Positions 1 to 8,718 of a DNA stretch of 64,000 nucleotides are shown in pieces. Numbering within the stretch: the stretch's first letter is position 1; each line of letters starts with the position of its first letter. The DNA is taken from NCBI GenBank assembly GCA_023437305.1, contig JAEZGN010000016.1:1-64000 (forward strand), written 5' to 3'. The stretch comes from Bacteroidota bacterium (lineage in GTDB: Bacteria; Bacteroidota; Bacteroidia; Bacteroidales; Dysgonomonadaceae). Position numbers and translations under genes: made by a program. The notes beneath the pieces were generated by a model. It was not told the origin of the DNA, did no database searches, and saw only the letters and a list, made by a program, of their open reading frames with translations.

Positions 1-23
1 CGTGTTCTCTATCAAAGCGGGTG

Positions 24-56
24 CAAAGATATGTATTTTATTTATACCAATCCAAA
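24..56 (-). promoter_or_regulatory. Leftward promoter leaving the window
   Basis: On the minus strand a TATCTTTG -7 box (31 to 24) is preceded by TTTG (56 to 53) at 21 bp, close to the Bacteroidetes primary sigma consensus. It points out of the left edge, so its gene is not visible. The rest of 57-299 is very AT-rich and shows no gene. Confidence 0.5.
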
Positions 57-253
57 TATTTTAATGCCTTTTTTTTAAAATATTTTACAACAAAAACTCA
101 AACTCCTTAAACAAAACTACTTAATTATGTAGTTAGGTTTATCCATACTATAATTCTTCAACGAGATCAATCCAAGCCTTATTATAATTATATATATGAA
201 AAATATTTTTGGAAAGAAATACTTGCGGAGAATCACATAATAATTATAATTAA

Positions 254-261
254 TATCTTTG
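254..261 (+). promoter_or_regulatory. -7 box before the thioredoxin-fold lipoprotein
   Basis: TATCTTTG matches the TAnnTTTG -7 consensus of Bacteroidetes and lies 38 bp before the ATG at 300. No TTTG sits at the usual 19-21 bp upstream, so only the -7 element is supported. Confidence 0.4.
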
Positions 262-299
262 TTCCGCTAAATACTTATATAATATAACATGCATTATAC

Positions 300-1472
300 A
301 TGAAAACATCTCTTTTTTCCAAATTATCTATTATTACTCTTGCGGTCATCACTTTTGCATCTTGTCAGAATAAAGGCCCTCATTTTACAGTAGAAGGTAA
401 GATTGCTAATGCCGATACCACAATGCTATACCTAGAAAGACGATCTTTGAATGAGACAACTATAATAGACTCAGTAAAACTAGATGCAGATGGAAGCTTC
501 AAATTTAAAGAGCCAGTATTAGGCTATCCTGAATTCTATTTACTAAGAATGGATAAGCAATCCATAAACTTAGCTATAGACTCGATAGAAACAATTACTG
601 TACATGCCAGCAAACCTACATTTGCATCAGAATATACAATAGACGGTTCTGAAGGCTCTGTGAAAATAAAAGATATTGTTTTTGCTCAAAATAAGCTAAG
701 CCGAACTGTATCTGATTTGAGAAAACAATTTGAGAGCAAAGAAATATCACAAGATCAATATGTCGCAGAAATTCAAAAAGCACTGGATGAATACAAGACC
801 AAAGCTAAAGATCTAATCTTGTCTGATTCAAAAAGCTTAGCTAGTTACTTCGCTTTATTTCAGAAAGTGGATGGGTATCTTATATTCGATCCGTATGATA
901 AAAATGATTTGGTAGCTTTCAGGGCTGTTGCTACCGTTTGGGATCTGTATAAATCAAAATCACCGCGAGCAGAACATTTAAAAACTTTCACATTAACAAC
1001 TTTAGCTGAGTTGAAACAAATGGCAAGCCAAGAAGAAACAATGAAAAAGCTAGAGAATACGGAGGCTACAGATCATAGTGTCTTTTATAATATAACATTA
1101 CCTGATATTAATAATAAAGATATAAGCCTATCTTCGTTGAGAGGGAAAGTGGTTATACTCGATTTTACGGCATACCAAACAGATTTTTCTCCGGCTCACA
1201 ATATACTTATTAATAATATATATAGTAAGAATAAAGGAAATGTGGAAGTATATCAAATATCTTTTGATACAGACATACATGCATGGAAGAATGCAGCAAC
1301 AAATTTGCCTTGGATATGTGTAAGAGATAGCAAGTTGCTCAATTCTGAGTGGCTAGGGAAGTTCAATATACAAGGTTTTCCTACCACATACTTATTAAAT
1401 AAGAATGGAGAGATTGTAAAAAGAATTTTATCTACTGATAACCTAGCTTCAGAAGTTCAAAAATTATTATAA
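300..1472 (+). CDS. DUF4369/thioredoxin-fold lipoprotein lacking CxxC
   Basis: This 390-residue protein begins with a lipoprotein signal (lipobox FASC, Cys22), so it should be anchored in the cell envelope. Residues about 27-105 resemble the DUF4369 beta domain that precedes TlpA-like thioredoxin domains in Bacteroidetes. Residues about 263-390 have the thioredoxin pattern, including the cis-proline loop GFPTTYLL (Pro361). Where TlpA proteins carry CGPC this one has TDFS (294-297), so both redox cysteines are missing and disulfide exchange is unlikely. The domain may instead bind a partner or substrate. It is a single gene, followed by a separate greA promoter. The family call is good; the function is unknown. 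Confidence 0.8.
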   Translation: MKTSLFSKLSIITLAVITFASCQNKGPHFTVEGKIANADTTMLYLERRSLNETTIIDSVKLDADGSFKFKEPVLGYPEFYLLRMDKQSINLAIDSIETITVHASKPTFASEYTIDGSEGSVKIKDIVFAQNKLSRTVSDLRKQFESKEISQDQYVAEIQKALDEYKTKAKDLILSDSKSLASYFALFQKVDGYLIFDPYDKNDLVAFRAVATVWDLYKSKSPRAEHLKTFTLTTLAELKQMASQEETMKKLENTEATDHSVFYNITLPDINNKDISLSSLRGKVVILDFTAYQTDFSPAHNILINNIYSKNKGNVEVYQISFDTDIHAWKNAATNLPWICVRDSKLLNSEWLGKFNIQGFPTTYLLNKNGEIVKRILSTDNLASEVQKLL

Positions 1473-1487
1473 AAGTATTTCCAAATA

Positions 1488-1519
1488 TTTGAAAATACGA
1501 AAAATATAGTATATCTTTG
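1488..1519 (+). promoter_or_regulatory. Promoter of greA
   Basis: TTTG (1488-1491) and TATCTTTG (1512-1519) are separated by 20 bp, an excellent match to the Bacteroidetes consensus. Transcription would start near 1526 and give a leader of about 120 nt before greA. Confidence 0.7.
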
Positions 1520-1534
1520 TCTTTGATAAAAATG

Positions 1535-1585
1535 AAAAAGGAAAAGGAGTTCTGGCCTTTAACGGCAAGGATTCTTTTTCTTTTT
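1535..1585 (+). promoter_or_regulatory. Hairpin in the greA leader
   Basis: An A/G-rich arm (1535-1548) can pair with the T/C-rich arm (1572-1585), with a G-U pair or two, and an inner GCC/GGC stem (1555-1557 with 1564-1566). It begins about 10 nt after the predicted transcription start. It could be an attenuator or a stabilising 5' hairpin. A 32-codon frame (1532-1630) runs through it but is probably fortuitous. Confidence 0.4.
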
Positions 1586-1647
1586 GTCGCTTTAAAAACA
1601 ATCAAAAATTTAAAAAACAGTAGGAATTAATTTAATTTTTAATTACC

Positions 1648-2118
1648 ATGGCTATCACTTACATGACCGAAGAAGGTTACAAAAAGTTGAAAGAAGAAAT
1701 CAACACTCTTGAAACGATAGAAAGACCTGCTATATCAAAACAAATAGCAGAGGCTAGAGACAAAGGAGACTTATCTGAAAATGCAGAATACGATGCAGCT
1801 AAAGAAGCTCAAGGATTACTTGAAGCCAAAATAGCTCAAATGAAGAATCTTTTGGCTAATGCCCGTTTGATAAATGAAGATGCAATAGGAACAGACGTTG
1901 TGCAGATATTGAACAAGGTCACGATACGAAATACAAAAAACAACCAGCTGATGACATATACAATCGTTGCCGAAAGTGAAGCTAATCTGAAAGAAAATAA
2001 GATGGCTGTAAACACTCCTATCGCGCAGGGATTGATGGGTAAAAAAGTTGGAGACGTGGCGGAAATCAAAGTTCCATCGGGAATTATGAGTTTCGAAATT
2101 ATGGACATATCATTATAA
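1648..2118 (+). CDS. greA: Transcription elongation factor GreA
   Basis: At 156 residues this is the normal length for GreA. The protein rescues backtracked RNA polymerase by stimulating cleavage of the transcript 3' end. The N-terminal coiled-coil (about 1-75) includes the conserved GDLSENAEYDAAKE stretch, whose acidic residues at the tip reach the polymerase active site. The C-terminal part (about 80-156) is the FKBP-like domain with the typical IAQGLMGKKVGD segment. It has its own promoter and a structured leader. The HIT gene follows after only 5 nt, so the two are probably co-transcribed. Confidence 0.96.
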   Translation: MAITYMTEEGYKKLKEEINTLETIERPAISKQIAEARDKGDLSENAEYDAAKEAQGLLEAKIAQMKNLLANARLINEDAIGTDVVQILNKVTIRNTKNNQLMTYTIVAESEANLKENKMAVNTPIAQGLMGKKVGDVAEIKVPSGIMSFEIMDISL

Positions 2119-2123
2119 AATAT

Positions 2124-2516
2124 ATGCCTAGTATTTTCAGTAGAATTGTAAAGGGAGAGATACCTTCATATAAGGTGGCTGAAGATGAGAAGTTCTTTGC
2201 ATTCTTGGATATAAATCCGATGTCAAAAGGACACACTCTTGTCATCCCCAAACAGGAAGTAGATTATATATTTGATCTTGATGACGATATTTTAAAAGAT
2301 ATGGTCATTTTTGCAAAGAAAGTTGCAAAATCTATTGAAAAAGCCATTACTTGCAAACGTGTAGGTATAATGGTTGTAGGCCTTGAAGTTCCTCATGCTC
2401 ATATACACTTGATTCCTATAAATAAAGAATCGGATATGAGCCTTTCAAATCCAAGAATAAAGATGGAGCAATTTGAATTTGAAGAAATTACAAAAAAAAT
2501 CAGAGAAAATATCTAA
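2124..2516 (+). CDS. HIT family nucleotide-binding protein
   Basis: This 130-residue protein has the histidine-triad motif HAHIHL (91-96) and the upstream conserved NPMSKGHTLVIPK segment. These are the hallmarks of Hint/HinT-type nucleoside phosphoramidate or dinucleoside polyphosphate hydrolases. The middle His of the triad would be the nucleophile. It lies directly behind greA and its gene is followed by a clear terminator, so the pair forms a two-gene operon. The exact substrate cannot be told from sequence. Confidence 0.93.
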   Translation: MPSIFSRIVKGEIPSYKVAEDEKFFAFLDINPMSKGHTLVIPKQEVDYIFDLDDDILKDMVIFAKKVAKSIEKAITCKRVGIMVVGLEVPHAHIHLIPINKESDMSLSNPRIKMEQFEFEEITKKIRENI

Positions 2517-2539
2517 GATTTGTAACTAATATAACTATG

Positions 2540-2570
2540 AATGGTGAGAGTATCTACTTTCACCATTTTT
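2540..2570 (+). terminator. Rho-independent terminator of greA-HIT
   Basis: AATGGTGA (2540-2547) pairs with TCACCATT (2560-2567), running into a T-rich tract (2566-2570, then more T/A). It lies 24 nt past the HIT stop codon. Confidence 0.75.
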
Positions 2571-2652
2571 ATTTTATATGATCTTATGGAATTTAGTAGA
2601 AAATCTATCTATATAGTAAATAGACATAATATTCACCAAAATTAGATGGATT

Positions 2653-4416
2653 ATGAAAACTTACAAAACGATTTTTTTAGTACTTTCTAGTTCTCTACTA
2701 TTTTCTTGTAGCAGTAATAAAACAAAAGTACAAGATTCTAAAACAGCTGAAAGCACTACAATCACGTCTGAAATTGAACCGACAACTAATCAAACTCCAC
2801 CGCTGAGCGATACACAAACAAACTTTATACCTCCAAACATAGCTCAAGACGAAGAACAAATATACCTAGAGGATGTGCGAGAAAGTAAGCTGGAAATATC
2901 TGTAGCTGATGTAAGTACGACTGATATGACAACCAGGCGTCCGATATCATCTATAAGAATGGAAGCATCGCCATACGACAATCTGCAAAGTGAAGAGTAC
3001 AACCAATTTTCCGAGAATAGATTTCGTTTAGTAAACGAAGAACCACTTTCTACATTTTCTGTAGATGTAGATGCTGCTTCATATAGTAACATGCGCCGTT
3101 TTATAAATCGGGGTGCTTTACCCAATAAAGACGCAGTGCGAATAGAAGAACTCATCAATTACTTCAGCTACAATTATACTGAACCGACAGGGAACGACCC
3201 GGTAAAAATATCTACAGAAGTAGGCAATTGTCCTTGGAACAGTCAAAATCGTTTGGTAAAAATCGGATTAAAAGCACGAAGTATGACAGGAGAAAATCTT
3301 CCGGCTTCAAACTTTGTATTTCTTATAGATGTTTCGGGGTCGATGTATGGCGCTACACGACTTGATCTTGTAAAATCATCACTAAAACTACTGACGAACA
3401 ATCTTCGAGAGAAAGACCGTGTAGCTATAGTTGTATATGCAGGCTCTGCAGGAGAAGTTTTACCTTCGACATCGGGAGAGAACAAACAAAAAATAAAAGA
3501 AGCACTCGACAATCTGAATGCAGGAGGTTCTACTGCAGGAGGAGCCGGTATACAATTAGCCTACAAAATAGCAAAGCAAAACTTTATAAAAGGAGGTAAT
3601 AATCGTATTATTCTATGTACTGATGGAGACTTCAATGTAGGGGTTTCCAGTAATGAGGGTCTACTGGCGTTGATAGAACAAGAGCGCAAGAGTGGAGTGT
3701 TTCTTTCCATATTAGGTTATGGAATGGGCAACTACAAAGATAGCAAGATGCAAACTCTGGCACAAGCCGGAAATGGTAATCATGCATATATCGATAATTT
3801 ACAAGAAGCAAACAAAGTCTTAGTCAACGAATTTGGCTCTACAATGTATACTGTCGCTAAAGATGTGAAATTGCAAATCGAATTTAACCCAACAAAGGTA
3901 CAAGCATACAGGCTGGTAGGATACGAAACAAGGTTATTAAACAAAGAGGACTTCAACAACGATACAAAAGATGCCGGAGAAATGGGTGCCGGCCATACAG
4001 TTACAGCATTTTATGAAGTTATTCCAATAGGAGTAAAAAGCAATCTAATAGGGAATGTTGATCCTCTGAAGTATCAGAAAGAAACCAATACATCTCCCCT
4101 AGATATATTTACAGCTGATAAATATCCTGATCTTTTAACTGTTAAATTGAGATATAAGCAACCTAACAGCGACAAAAGTCAGAAAATAGAAGTACCCCTA
4201 ATAGATGACAAGGGAGATAATGTATCAGATGATTTTCGCTTTGCTTCGGCTGTTGCCATGTTCGGGCAAATTATAAAAAACTCTCAATACAAAGGAGAAG
4301 GTAGTTATAGCAAAGCTATTGCATTAGCTCAAAAAGGATATGGCGAAGATAAGCAGGGGTATCGCCGAGAATTTGTAAGATTAATGCAAACAGCTCAAGG
4401 ATTAGCAAAAAATTGA
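2653..4416 (+). CDS. VWA domain lipoprotein (YfbK/DUF3520 type)
   Basis: This 587-residue protein has a lipoprotein signal (LFSC, Cys19) and a low-complexity Thr/Ser-rich stretch to about residue 100. A conserved pre-VWA region follows (about 118-205, with SVDVDAASYSNMRRF). The von Willebrand A domain (about 220-400) has an intact metal-ion-dependent adhesion site, DVSGS (226-230). The C-terminal part (about 400-585) matches the DUF3520 region of YfbK-like proteins. Such proteins are thought to mediate metal-dependent protein contacts at the envelope, but their role is not established. The gene is monocistronic, with a terminator on each side. Confidence 0.88.
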   Translation: MKTYKTIFLVLSSSLLFSCSSNKTKVQDSKTAESTTITSEIEPTTNQTPPLSDTQTNFIPPNIAQDEEQIYLEDVRESKLEISVADVSTTDMTTRRPISSIRMEASPYDNLQSEEYNQFSENRFRLVNEEPLSTFSVDVDAASYSNMRRFINRGALPNKDAVRIEELINYFSYNYTEPTGNDPVKISTEVGNCPWNSQNRLVKIGLKARSMTGENLPASNFVFLIDVSGSMYGATRLDLVKSSLKLLTNNLREKDRVAIVVYAGSAGEVLPSTSGENKQKIKEALDNLNAGGSTAGGAGIQLAYKIAKQNFIKGGNNRIILCTDGDFNVGVSSNEGLLALIEQERKSGVFLSILGYGMGNYKDSKMQTLAQAGNGNHAYIDNLQEANKVLVNEFGSTMYTVAKDVKLQIEFNPTKVQAYRLVGYETRLLNKEDFNNDTKDAGEMGAGHTVTAFYEVIPIGVKSNLIGNVDPLKYQKETNTSPLDIFTADKYPDLLTVKLRYKQPNSDKSQKIEVPLIDDKGDNVSDDFRFASAVAMFGQIIKNSQYKGEGSYSKAIALAQKGYGEDKQGYRREFVRLMQTAQGLAKN

Positions 4417-4450
4417 TGTGTAATTTATTGTAAATGAAATAAGTTTAAAT

Positions 4451-4494
4451 AAATTTGTAAGGCTTGAATTTAATTTTCAAGCCTTACAAATTTT
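4451..4494 (+). terminator. Strong terminator after the VWA gene
   Basis: An 18-bp perfect stem (4451-4468 with 4476-4493) with a 7-nt loop ends in TTTT. It lies 35 nt after the VWA stop and only 17 nt before the next start codon, so it sits between two independently transcribed genes. Confidence 0.85.
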
Positions 4495-4510
4495 ATTAGA
4501 ATTAAATATT

Positions 4511-4858
4511 ATGATTGTACAAAACATTGATGAATATATAGCTTCATTTCCTGAGAACATTCAGGTATTGATGGAGAAACTAAGATCAGCCATAAAAAAA
4601 ACTGCCCCTGATGCAATCGAGAAAATCAGTTGGCAAATGCCAACATTCCATCAGAATGGAAATCTTATTCACTTTGCAGGTCATAAAAAGCACATCGGTT
4701 TATATCCGGGTGCAGAAGCTATTATTGCCTTCGAAGAAGAACTCACACAATACAAAACATCAAAAGGAGCAATACAATTGCCATTGGATAAACCTTTACC
4801 ATTGAATCTAGTTACGAAGATTGTGAAGTTCAATATAAAAAGGAATCTGAAAAAATAA
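4511..4858 (+). CDS. DUF1801 family protein
   Basis: This 115-residue protein has the DUF1801 (YdhG-like) pattern: an N-terminal helix pair, then KISWQMPTFHQNGNLIHFAGHKKHIGLYPG, and a C-terminal KGAIQLPLDKPLPLNLV stretch. Members share a small alpha/beta fold related to frataxin-like proteins and have no established function. The start follows a terminator closely, and the stop is 5 nt from the stop of the convergent U32 gene. Confidence 0.85.
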   Translation: MIVQNIDEYIASFPENIQVLMEKLRSAIKKTAPDAIEKISWQMPTFHQNGNLIHFAGHKKHIGLYPGAEAIIAFEEELTQYKTSKGAIQLPLDKPLPLNLVTKIVKFNIKRNLKK

Positions 4859-4863
4859 TATTG

Positions 4864-6138
4864 CTATATTTTTTCTACAAACTTCTTCTTCCGTTCTACC
4901 GATACTAGCTTAAATAGCTTATCTGAAGGTCTGATTTTCTCATTTACTTTAATAGAGAACTTCTCGCCTTTTACTGTCTCTTCTACAGATTGCAGATCAA
5001 CCCGAATCTCTTCTACAGTCTGAGTTACAGCCCCTGTAGTAGGTCCGGTTATAAGTATTTCGTCACCAACCTTCAACGATTGTGTTTCCATCAAGAATTC
5101 GGCAACACCAAGATTTGAGAAATATTTAAGCCCTTTACCTATGTATATTTTTCGTTTTGTTGCTCCTGAGCCATAATTACTAGACCACTCTCCCAATTTC
5201 TGACCAAGATAATAACCATCCCAAAACCCTCGATTAAAGACCGTAGCAAGGCGTTCGTTCCACTCTTCAATCTTTTCTTCTGTATATGTATCCTCACAGT
5301 AGGCTTGCACCGCTTCTTTATAACATTCGACTACACTGCGTACATATTCGGGCCCACGAGCACGCCCTTCTATTTTAAACACACGTACTCCTGCATCCAT
5401 CATTTTGTTCATAAAATGAATGGTCTTCAAATCTTTTGGAGACATGATGTATTCGTTGTCAATTTCAAGTTCAATATCGGATTCCTTATCTTTTACAATA
5501 TAGCTGCGGCGGCACAGTTGATTGCATGCACCCCTATTTGCAGATAAATCTCTTTCATGCAAGCTCAGGTAACATTTACCTGACACAGCCATGCACAAAG
5601 CTCCATGAGAAAACATTTCGATACGGATAAGTTCCCCTTTAGGACCTCTTATATTTTGCTCTACAATATCTTTATAGATAGAAGCCACCTGATCGAGATT
5701 CAGCTCGCGTGCCAATACAACAACATCTGCAAATTGCCCGTAAAACTTTAAGGACTCTGTATTCGTAATGTTCAACTGTGTAGATAAATGAACTTCAACA
5801 CCTATGCTGCGCGCATACATCATCACAGCCACATCAGAAGCAATTACGGCTGAAAGCTCAGCCTCTTTTGCAGCATTTACAATCTGGTGCATCAACGAGA
5901 TATCATTGTCGTAAATAATTGTATTTACCGTCAGATAGCTCTTTAGTCCATTTTCTTTACATATAGCCGCTATCTGCTTCAGATCATCCATTGTAAAGTT
6001 GTTAGAAGACTTGGCTCGCATATTCAGTCCTTCTATTCCAAAGTAAATAGAGTTTGCCCCACCTTGTATGGCAGCAGCCAAAGAGTCGTAAGAGCCAACA
6101 GGTGCCATTATCTCAAAATCTGATATCTTCTTATTCAT
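4864..6138 (-). CDS. trhP: Peptidase U32 family protein, TrhP-like
   Basis: This 424-residue protein matches the U32 family. The family signature spans residues 174-192 (EMFSHGALC...GKCYLS). Cysteines 182, 189, 205 and 209 form the set that binds a [4Fe-4S] cluster in characterised relatives. Despite the peptidase name, the E. coli members TrhP (YegQ) and RlhA act in RNA hydroxylation. The length and single-domain layout fit TrhP, which makes 5-hydroxyuridine at the tRNA wobble position using prephenate. It has its own promoter. The subfamily is likely but not proven, so the symbol is tentative. Confidence 0.82.
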   Translation of the reverse strand: MNKKISDFEIMAPVGSYDSLAAAIQGGANSIYFGIEGLNMRAKSSNNFTMDDLKQIAAICKENGLKSYLTVNTIIYDNDISLMHQIVNAAKEAELSAVIASDVAVMMYARSIGVEVHLSTQLNITNTESLKFYGQFADVVVLARELNLDQVASIYKDIVEQNIRGPKGELIRIEMFSHGALCMAVSGKCYLSLHERDLSANRGACNQLCRRSYIVKDKESDIELEIDNEYIMSPKDLKTIHFMNKMMDAGVRVFKIEGRARGPEYVRSVVECYKEAVQAYCEDTYTEEKIEEWNERLATVFNRGFWDGYYLGQKLGEWSSNYGSGATKRKIYIGKGLKYFSNLGVAEFLMETQSLKVGDEILITGPTTGAVTQTVEEIRVDLQSVEETVKGEKFSIKVNEKIRPSDKLFKLVSVERKKKFVEKI

Positions 6139-6183
6139 TTCTTTCTTTTGTATGTTTTTTTAGTGCTTCAAAAAAGCTGTGCG

Positions 6184-6215
6184 CAAAATTACCGCTTTTA
6201 GATGAAAAGGACAAA
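6184..6215 (-). promoter_or_regulatory. Promoter of the U32 gene
   Basis: On the minus strand TTTG (6215-6212) and TAATTTTG (6191-6184) are spaced by 20 bp, a near-perfect Bacteroidetes promoter 46 bp before the ATG at 6138. Confidence 0.7.
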
Positions 6216-6536
6216 TAGAGATCATGCTAAACCTTATGCAAATAAAAAGTTAAAACAAAGAACAAAATTCTTTGAAAAATAAAAAACAATTTGTACTTTG
6301 GCATGAATAACAAACATTTATATACATCTTTTATAACGGTTCACTCTCATACAACTAAAAAAATTATATAATTATCTATTACAAATAAGTAATTTCGATA
6401 AAGAGAGAGACTCTATTATTTAATATTATGGCACGACTTTAATTATCCATTAAAGCAAGATAACATCTTTCGAGAACTCTCCGATGGGAAGAAATGATAT
6501 AAGTAGCTCTAAATAAATTAATAAAAAATAACACTA
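6216..6536. other. Long AT-rich region upstream of nrfH
   Basis: No gene is supported here. It contains a 7-bp perfect inverted repeat, CAAAGAA (6256-6262) with TTCTTTG (6268-6274). A weak promoter-like pair on the plus strand uses its right arm: TTTG 6271-6274 and GTACTTTG 6293-6300, 18 bp apart. This could give a longer nrf leader or a small RNA, but the evidence is thin. Confidence 0.35.
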
Positions 6537-6552
6537 CGTAACATTTGTTACG
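6537..6552. promoter_or_regulatory. HcpR-type operator upstream of nrfH
   Basis: This is a perfect palindrome, CGTAACA-TT-TGTTACG. The same arms occur once more in the window, between the Crp/Fnr-type regulator and hcp (12937-12952). The dyad centre (6544.5) is 29.5 bp before the -7 box at 6574, exactly as at hcp. This fits class II activation by a Crp/Fnr-family dimer. Assignment to the adjacent regulator is inferred. Confidence 0.8.
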
Positions 6553-6573
6553 GCAATTATCATTTCTAAATAA

Positions 6574-6581
6574 TATCTTTG
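6574..6581 (+). promoter_or_regulatory. -7 box of the nrf operon
   Basis: TATCTTTG lies 29 bp before the nrfH ATG. The position expected for TTTG (-33) does not carry it, consistent with a promoter that needs an activator bound at the palindrome just upstream. Confidence 0.65.
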
Positions 6582-6610
6582 TTTAATAACAGTATTCATT
6601 GGTAAATAAA

Positions 6611-7195
6611 ATGAGAAAACTTCTATATCTAATACCACGGAATTTTGTTGTTCCACTTTTTGTTATAGCGGGAATCATAGCCGGACTTGGCGGATACACT
6701 GCCTATATGTCGCGGGCACATTCATATCTGTCTGATGATCCCGAAGCTTGTATCAATTGCCATATTATGACCCCTTATTATCAAACATGGCAACACAGCG
6801 CACATCGAGAATGGGCCAATTGTAACGATTGCCATGTACCACATGATAATGTCATAAATAAATATGCATTCAAAGCTATGGATGGACTTTACCATGCTGC
6901 AGTATTTACATTAAATGCTGAACCTCAGGTTATCCGCCCTCGAGATGCCAGTAAAAAAGTAATCATGGATAACTGCATTCGCTGTCATACTCAATTGAAT
7001 ACAGAATTTGTGAATACCGGTATGATAAACTATACACAAGTAAAAGAAGGTGAAGGTAAAGCGTGCTGGGATTGTCATCGGGAAGTTCCTCACACTGTCG
7101 TGAGTAATCTATCTTCTTCACCGAACGCGATTGTTCCGTTACCAAAGTCAGCAGTACCGGATTGGTTGAATAATATTATGAAAAATAAAAAATAA
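6611..7195 (+). CDS. nrfH: Cytochrome c nitrite reductase small subunit NrfH
   Basis: This 194-residue NapC/NirT-family membrane cytochrome takes electrons from menaquinol and passes them to NrfA. One N-terminal transmembrane helix (about 10-32) is followed by four haem-binding motifs: CINCH (47-51), CNDCH (71-75), CIRCH (122-126) and CWDCH (152-156). The first continues as CINCHIM, matching the CxxCHxM of NrfH, where Met ligates haem 1. The ATG at 6611 was chosen over a TTG at 6599 because it starts the MRKLLYLIPRNF signal anchor. nrfA follows after 8 nt. Confidence 0.95.
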   Translation: MRKLLYLIPRNFVVPLFVIAGIIAGLGGYTAYMSRAHSYLSDDPEACINCHIMTPYYQTWQHSAHREWANCNDCHVPHDNVINKYAFKAMDGLYHAAVFTLNAEPQVIRPRDASKKVIMDNCIRCHTQLNTEFVNTGMINYTQVKEGEGKACWDCHREVPHTVVSNLSSSPNAIVPLPKSAVPDWLNNIMKNKK

Positions 7196-7203
7196 GATCC
7201 AAT

Positions 7204-8700
7204 ATGTTAAAGAAATTAGCAGAAGCAATCAGGCGAAAACCGATCATTGGATGGGGGATTTTTGCGGTAGTAATGGTTTTGGTATTTATGCTTGGACTTT
7301 TAGCAGCATCTATTACAGAACGTAGAGCTGAAATCGCGACTCTGTATAATAATAAAAAGATAGAGATTACAGGAATTAATACCAATAGTGAAGAATGGGG
7401 TATCAATTATCCTCGTGAATACGATACCTGGAAAAAAACAAAAGAAATGGATTTTCGTAGTAAGCATTTAGGCAATATGTCTGAAGATGTACTCGAAAGC
7501 CGTCCCGAAATGGTTGTTCTTTGGGCTGGTTATGCATTTTCAAGAGACTATTCGGCTCCACGCGGACATATGTATACGATAGAAGATGTGACGCATACAC
7601 TTCGTACCGGAACACCTGATCATGAACACAAAGACATGCAACCGTCTACTTGCTGGGCTTGTAAGAGTCCTGATGTACCACGAATGATGCATGAAGTAGG
7701 AATAGAGAATTTTTACAAAGCCTCATGGAGTCAGTTTGGCAGTGAGATTGTAAATCCTGTAGGTTGTGCCGATTGTCACGATCCAAAAACGATGAATCTG
7801 ACTGTCACTCGTCCGGCTTTGATAGAGGCTTTTGAACGTCAGGGCAAAGATATTACAAAAGCAACTCCTCAGGAAATGCGTTCTCTGGTGTGTGCTCAAT
7901 GTCATGTCGAATATTTCTTTAAGGGTGACGGTAAATATCTGACCTTCCCTTGGGATGGAGGTATGACAGTAGAATCGATGGAAGAGTATTATGACAATGC
8001 AAATTATACAGACTGGGTACATCATCTGAGCAAAGCTCCAATGCTAAAAGCACAGCATCCTGACTATGAAATTTTTCTTTTAGGACCACACGCTCAACGT
8101 GGATTGTCATGTGCCGACTGTCACATGCCATATATGTCCGAAGGAGGTATAAAGTATTCCAACCATCAGGTAATGAGTCCGCTTAAAAATGTATCATCAA
8201 CATGTCAAACATGCCATAGAGATAGTGAAGAGAATCTCAAAAATTATGTTTATCAATATCAGGATAAGGCATTAGAGATCAGAAACAGAATAGAAGTAGA
8301 ACTGGCTAAAGCCCATGTAATGGCTAAAGCAGCATGGGACAATGGTGCAGATGAAGCTAAAATGAAAGAGTCTTTGAAATTGATTCGTCAGGCTCAATGG
8401 CGTTGGGATTTTGCTGTGGCCTCTCACGGTGCATCCTTCCATGCTCCTGTAGAAACTCAACGAATTCTTGCTCATAGCTTAGACCGTACCTTACAGGCTC
8501 AACTGGAACTACAAAAAGTATTATTTACTCTTGGAGTTGCAGACGTTAAAATGCCCGATATTTCTACAAAATCTAAAGCTCAGGAATATATCGGACTGGA
8601 TATGAAAAAGCTTCGTGAAGACAAAGATAAGTGGATTAAAACAACACTTCCTACTTGGATAGAAAAAGCCAAATCAGAAGGAAAGCTGGCTATGAACTAA
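7204..8700 (+). CDS. nrfA: Ammonia-forming cytochrome c nitrite reductase NrfA
   Basis: This 498-residue pentahaem enzyme reduces nitrite (also NO and hydroxylamine) to ammonia with six electrons outside the cytoplasmic membrane. The active-site haem uses the special CWACK motif (150-154) with lysine as ligand. The other four are CADCH (188-192), CAQCH (230-234), CADCH (303-307) and CQTCH (334-338). A hydrophobic helix at about 14-37 looks like an uncleaved membrane anchor. It forms a complex with NrfH, encoded just upstream. The maturation genes resB and ccsA follow in the same direction. Confidence 0.97.
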   Translation: MLKKLAEAIRRKPIIGWGIFAVVMVLVFMLGLLAASITERRAEIATLYNNKKIEITGINTNSEEWGINYPREYDTWKKTKEMDFRSKHLGNMSEDVLESRPEMVVLWAGYAFSRDYSAPRGHMYTIEDVTHTLRTGTPDHEHKDMQPSTCWACKSPDVPRMMHEVGIENFYKASWSQFGSEIVNPVGCADCHDPKTMNLTVTRPALIEAFERQGKDITKATPQEMRSLVCAQCHVEYFFKGDGKYLTFPWDGGMTVESMEEYYDNANYTDWVHHLSKAPMLKAQHPDYEIFLLGPHAQRGLSCADCHMPYMSEGGIKYSNHQVMSPLKNVSSTCQTCHRDSEENLKNYVYQYQDKALEIRNRIEVELAKAHVMAKAAWDNGADEAKMKESLKLIRQAQWRWDFAVASHGASFHAPVETQRILAHSLDRTLQAQLELQKVLFTLGVADVKMPDISTKSKAQEYIGLDMKKLREDKDKWIKTTLPTWIEKAKSEGKLAMN

Positions 8701-8718
8701 TTTTTTCTTACCTCAAGG

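Noticed and set aside
1532..1630. 32-codon frame (MKKEKEFWPLTARILFLF...) in the greA leader
   Set aside because: It coincides with the hairpin arms, so its composition is explained by the stem; no sign of coding constraint.
7204..8700. CWACK in NrfA as a defective haem motif
   Set aside because: Lysine in place of the histidine is the normal feature of the catalytic haem in NrfA.
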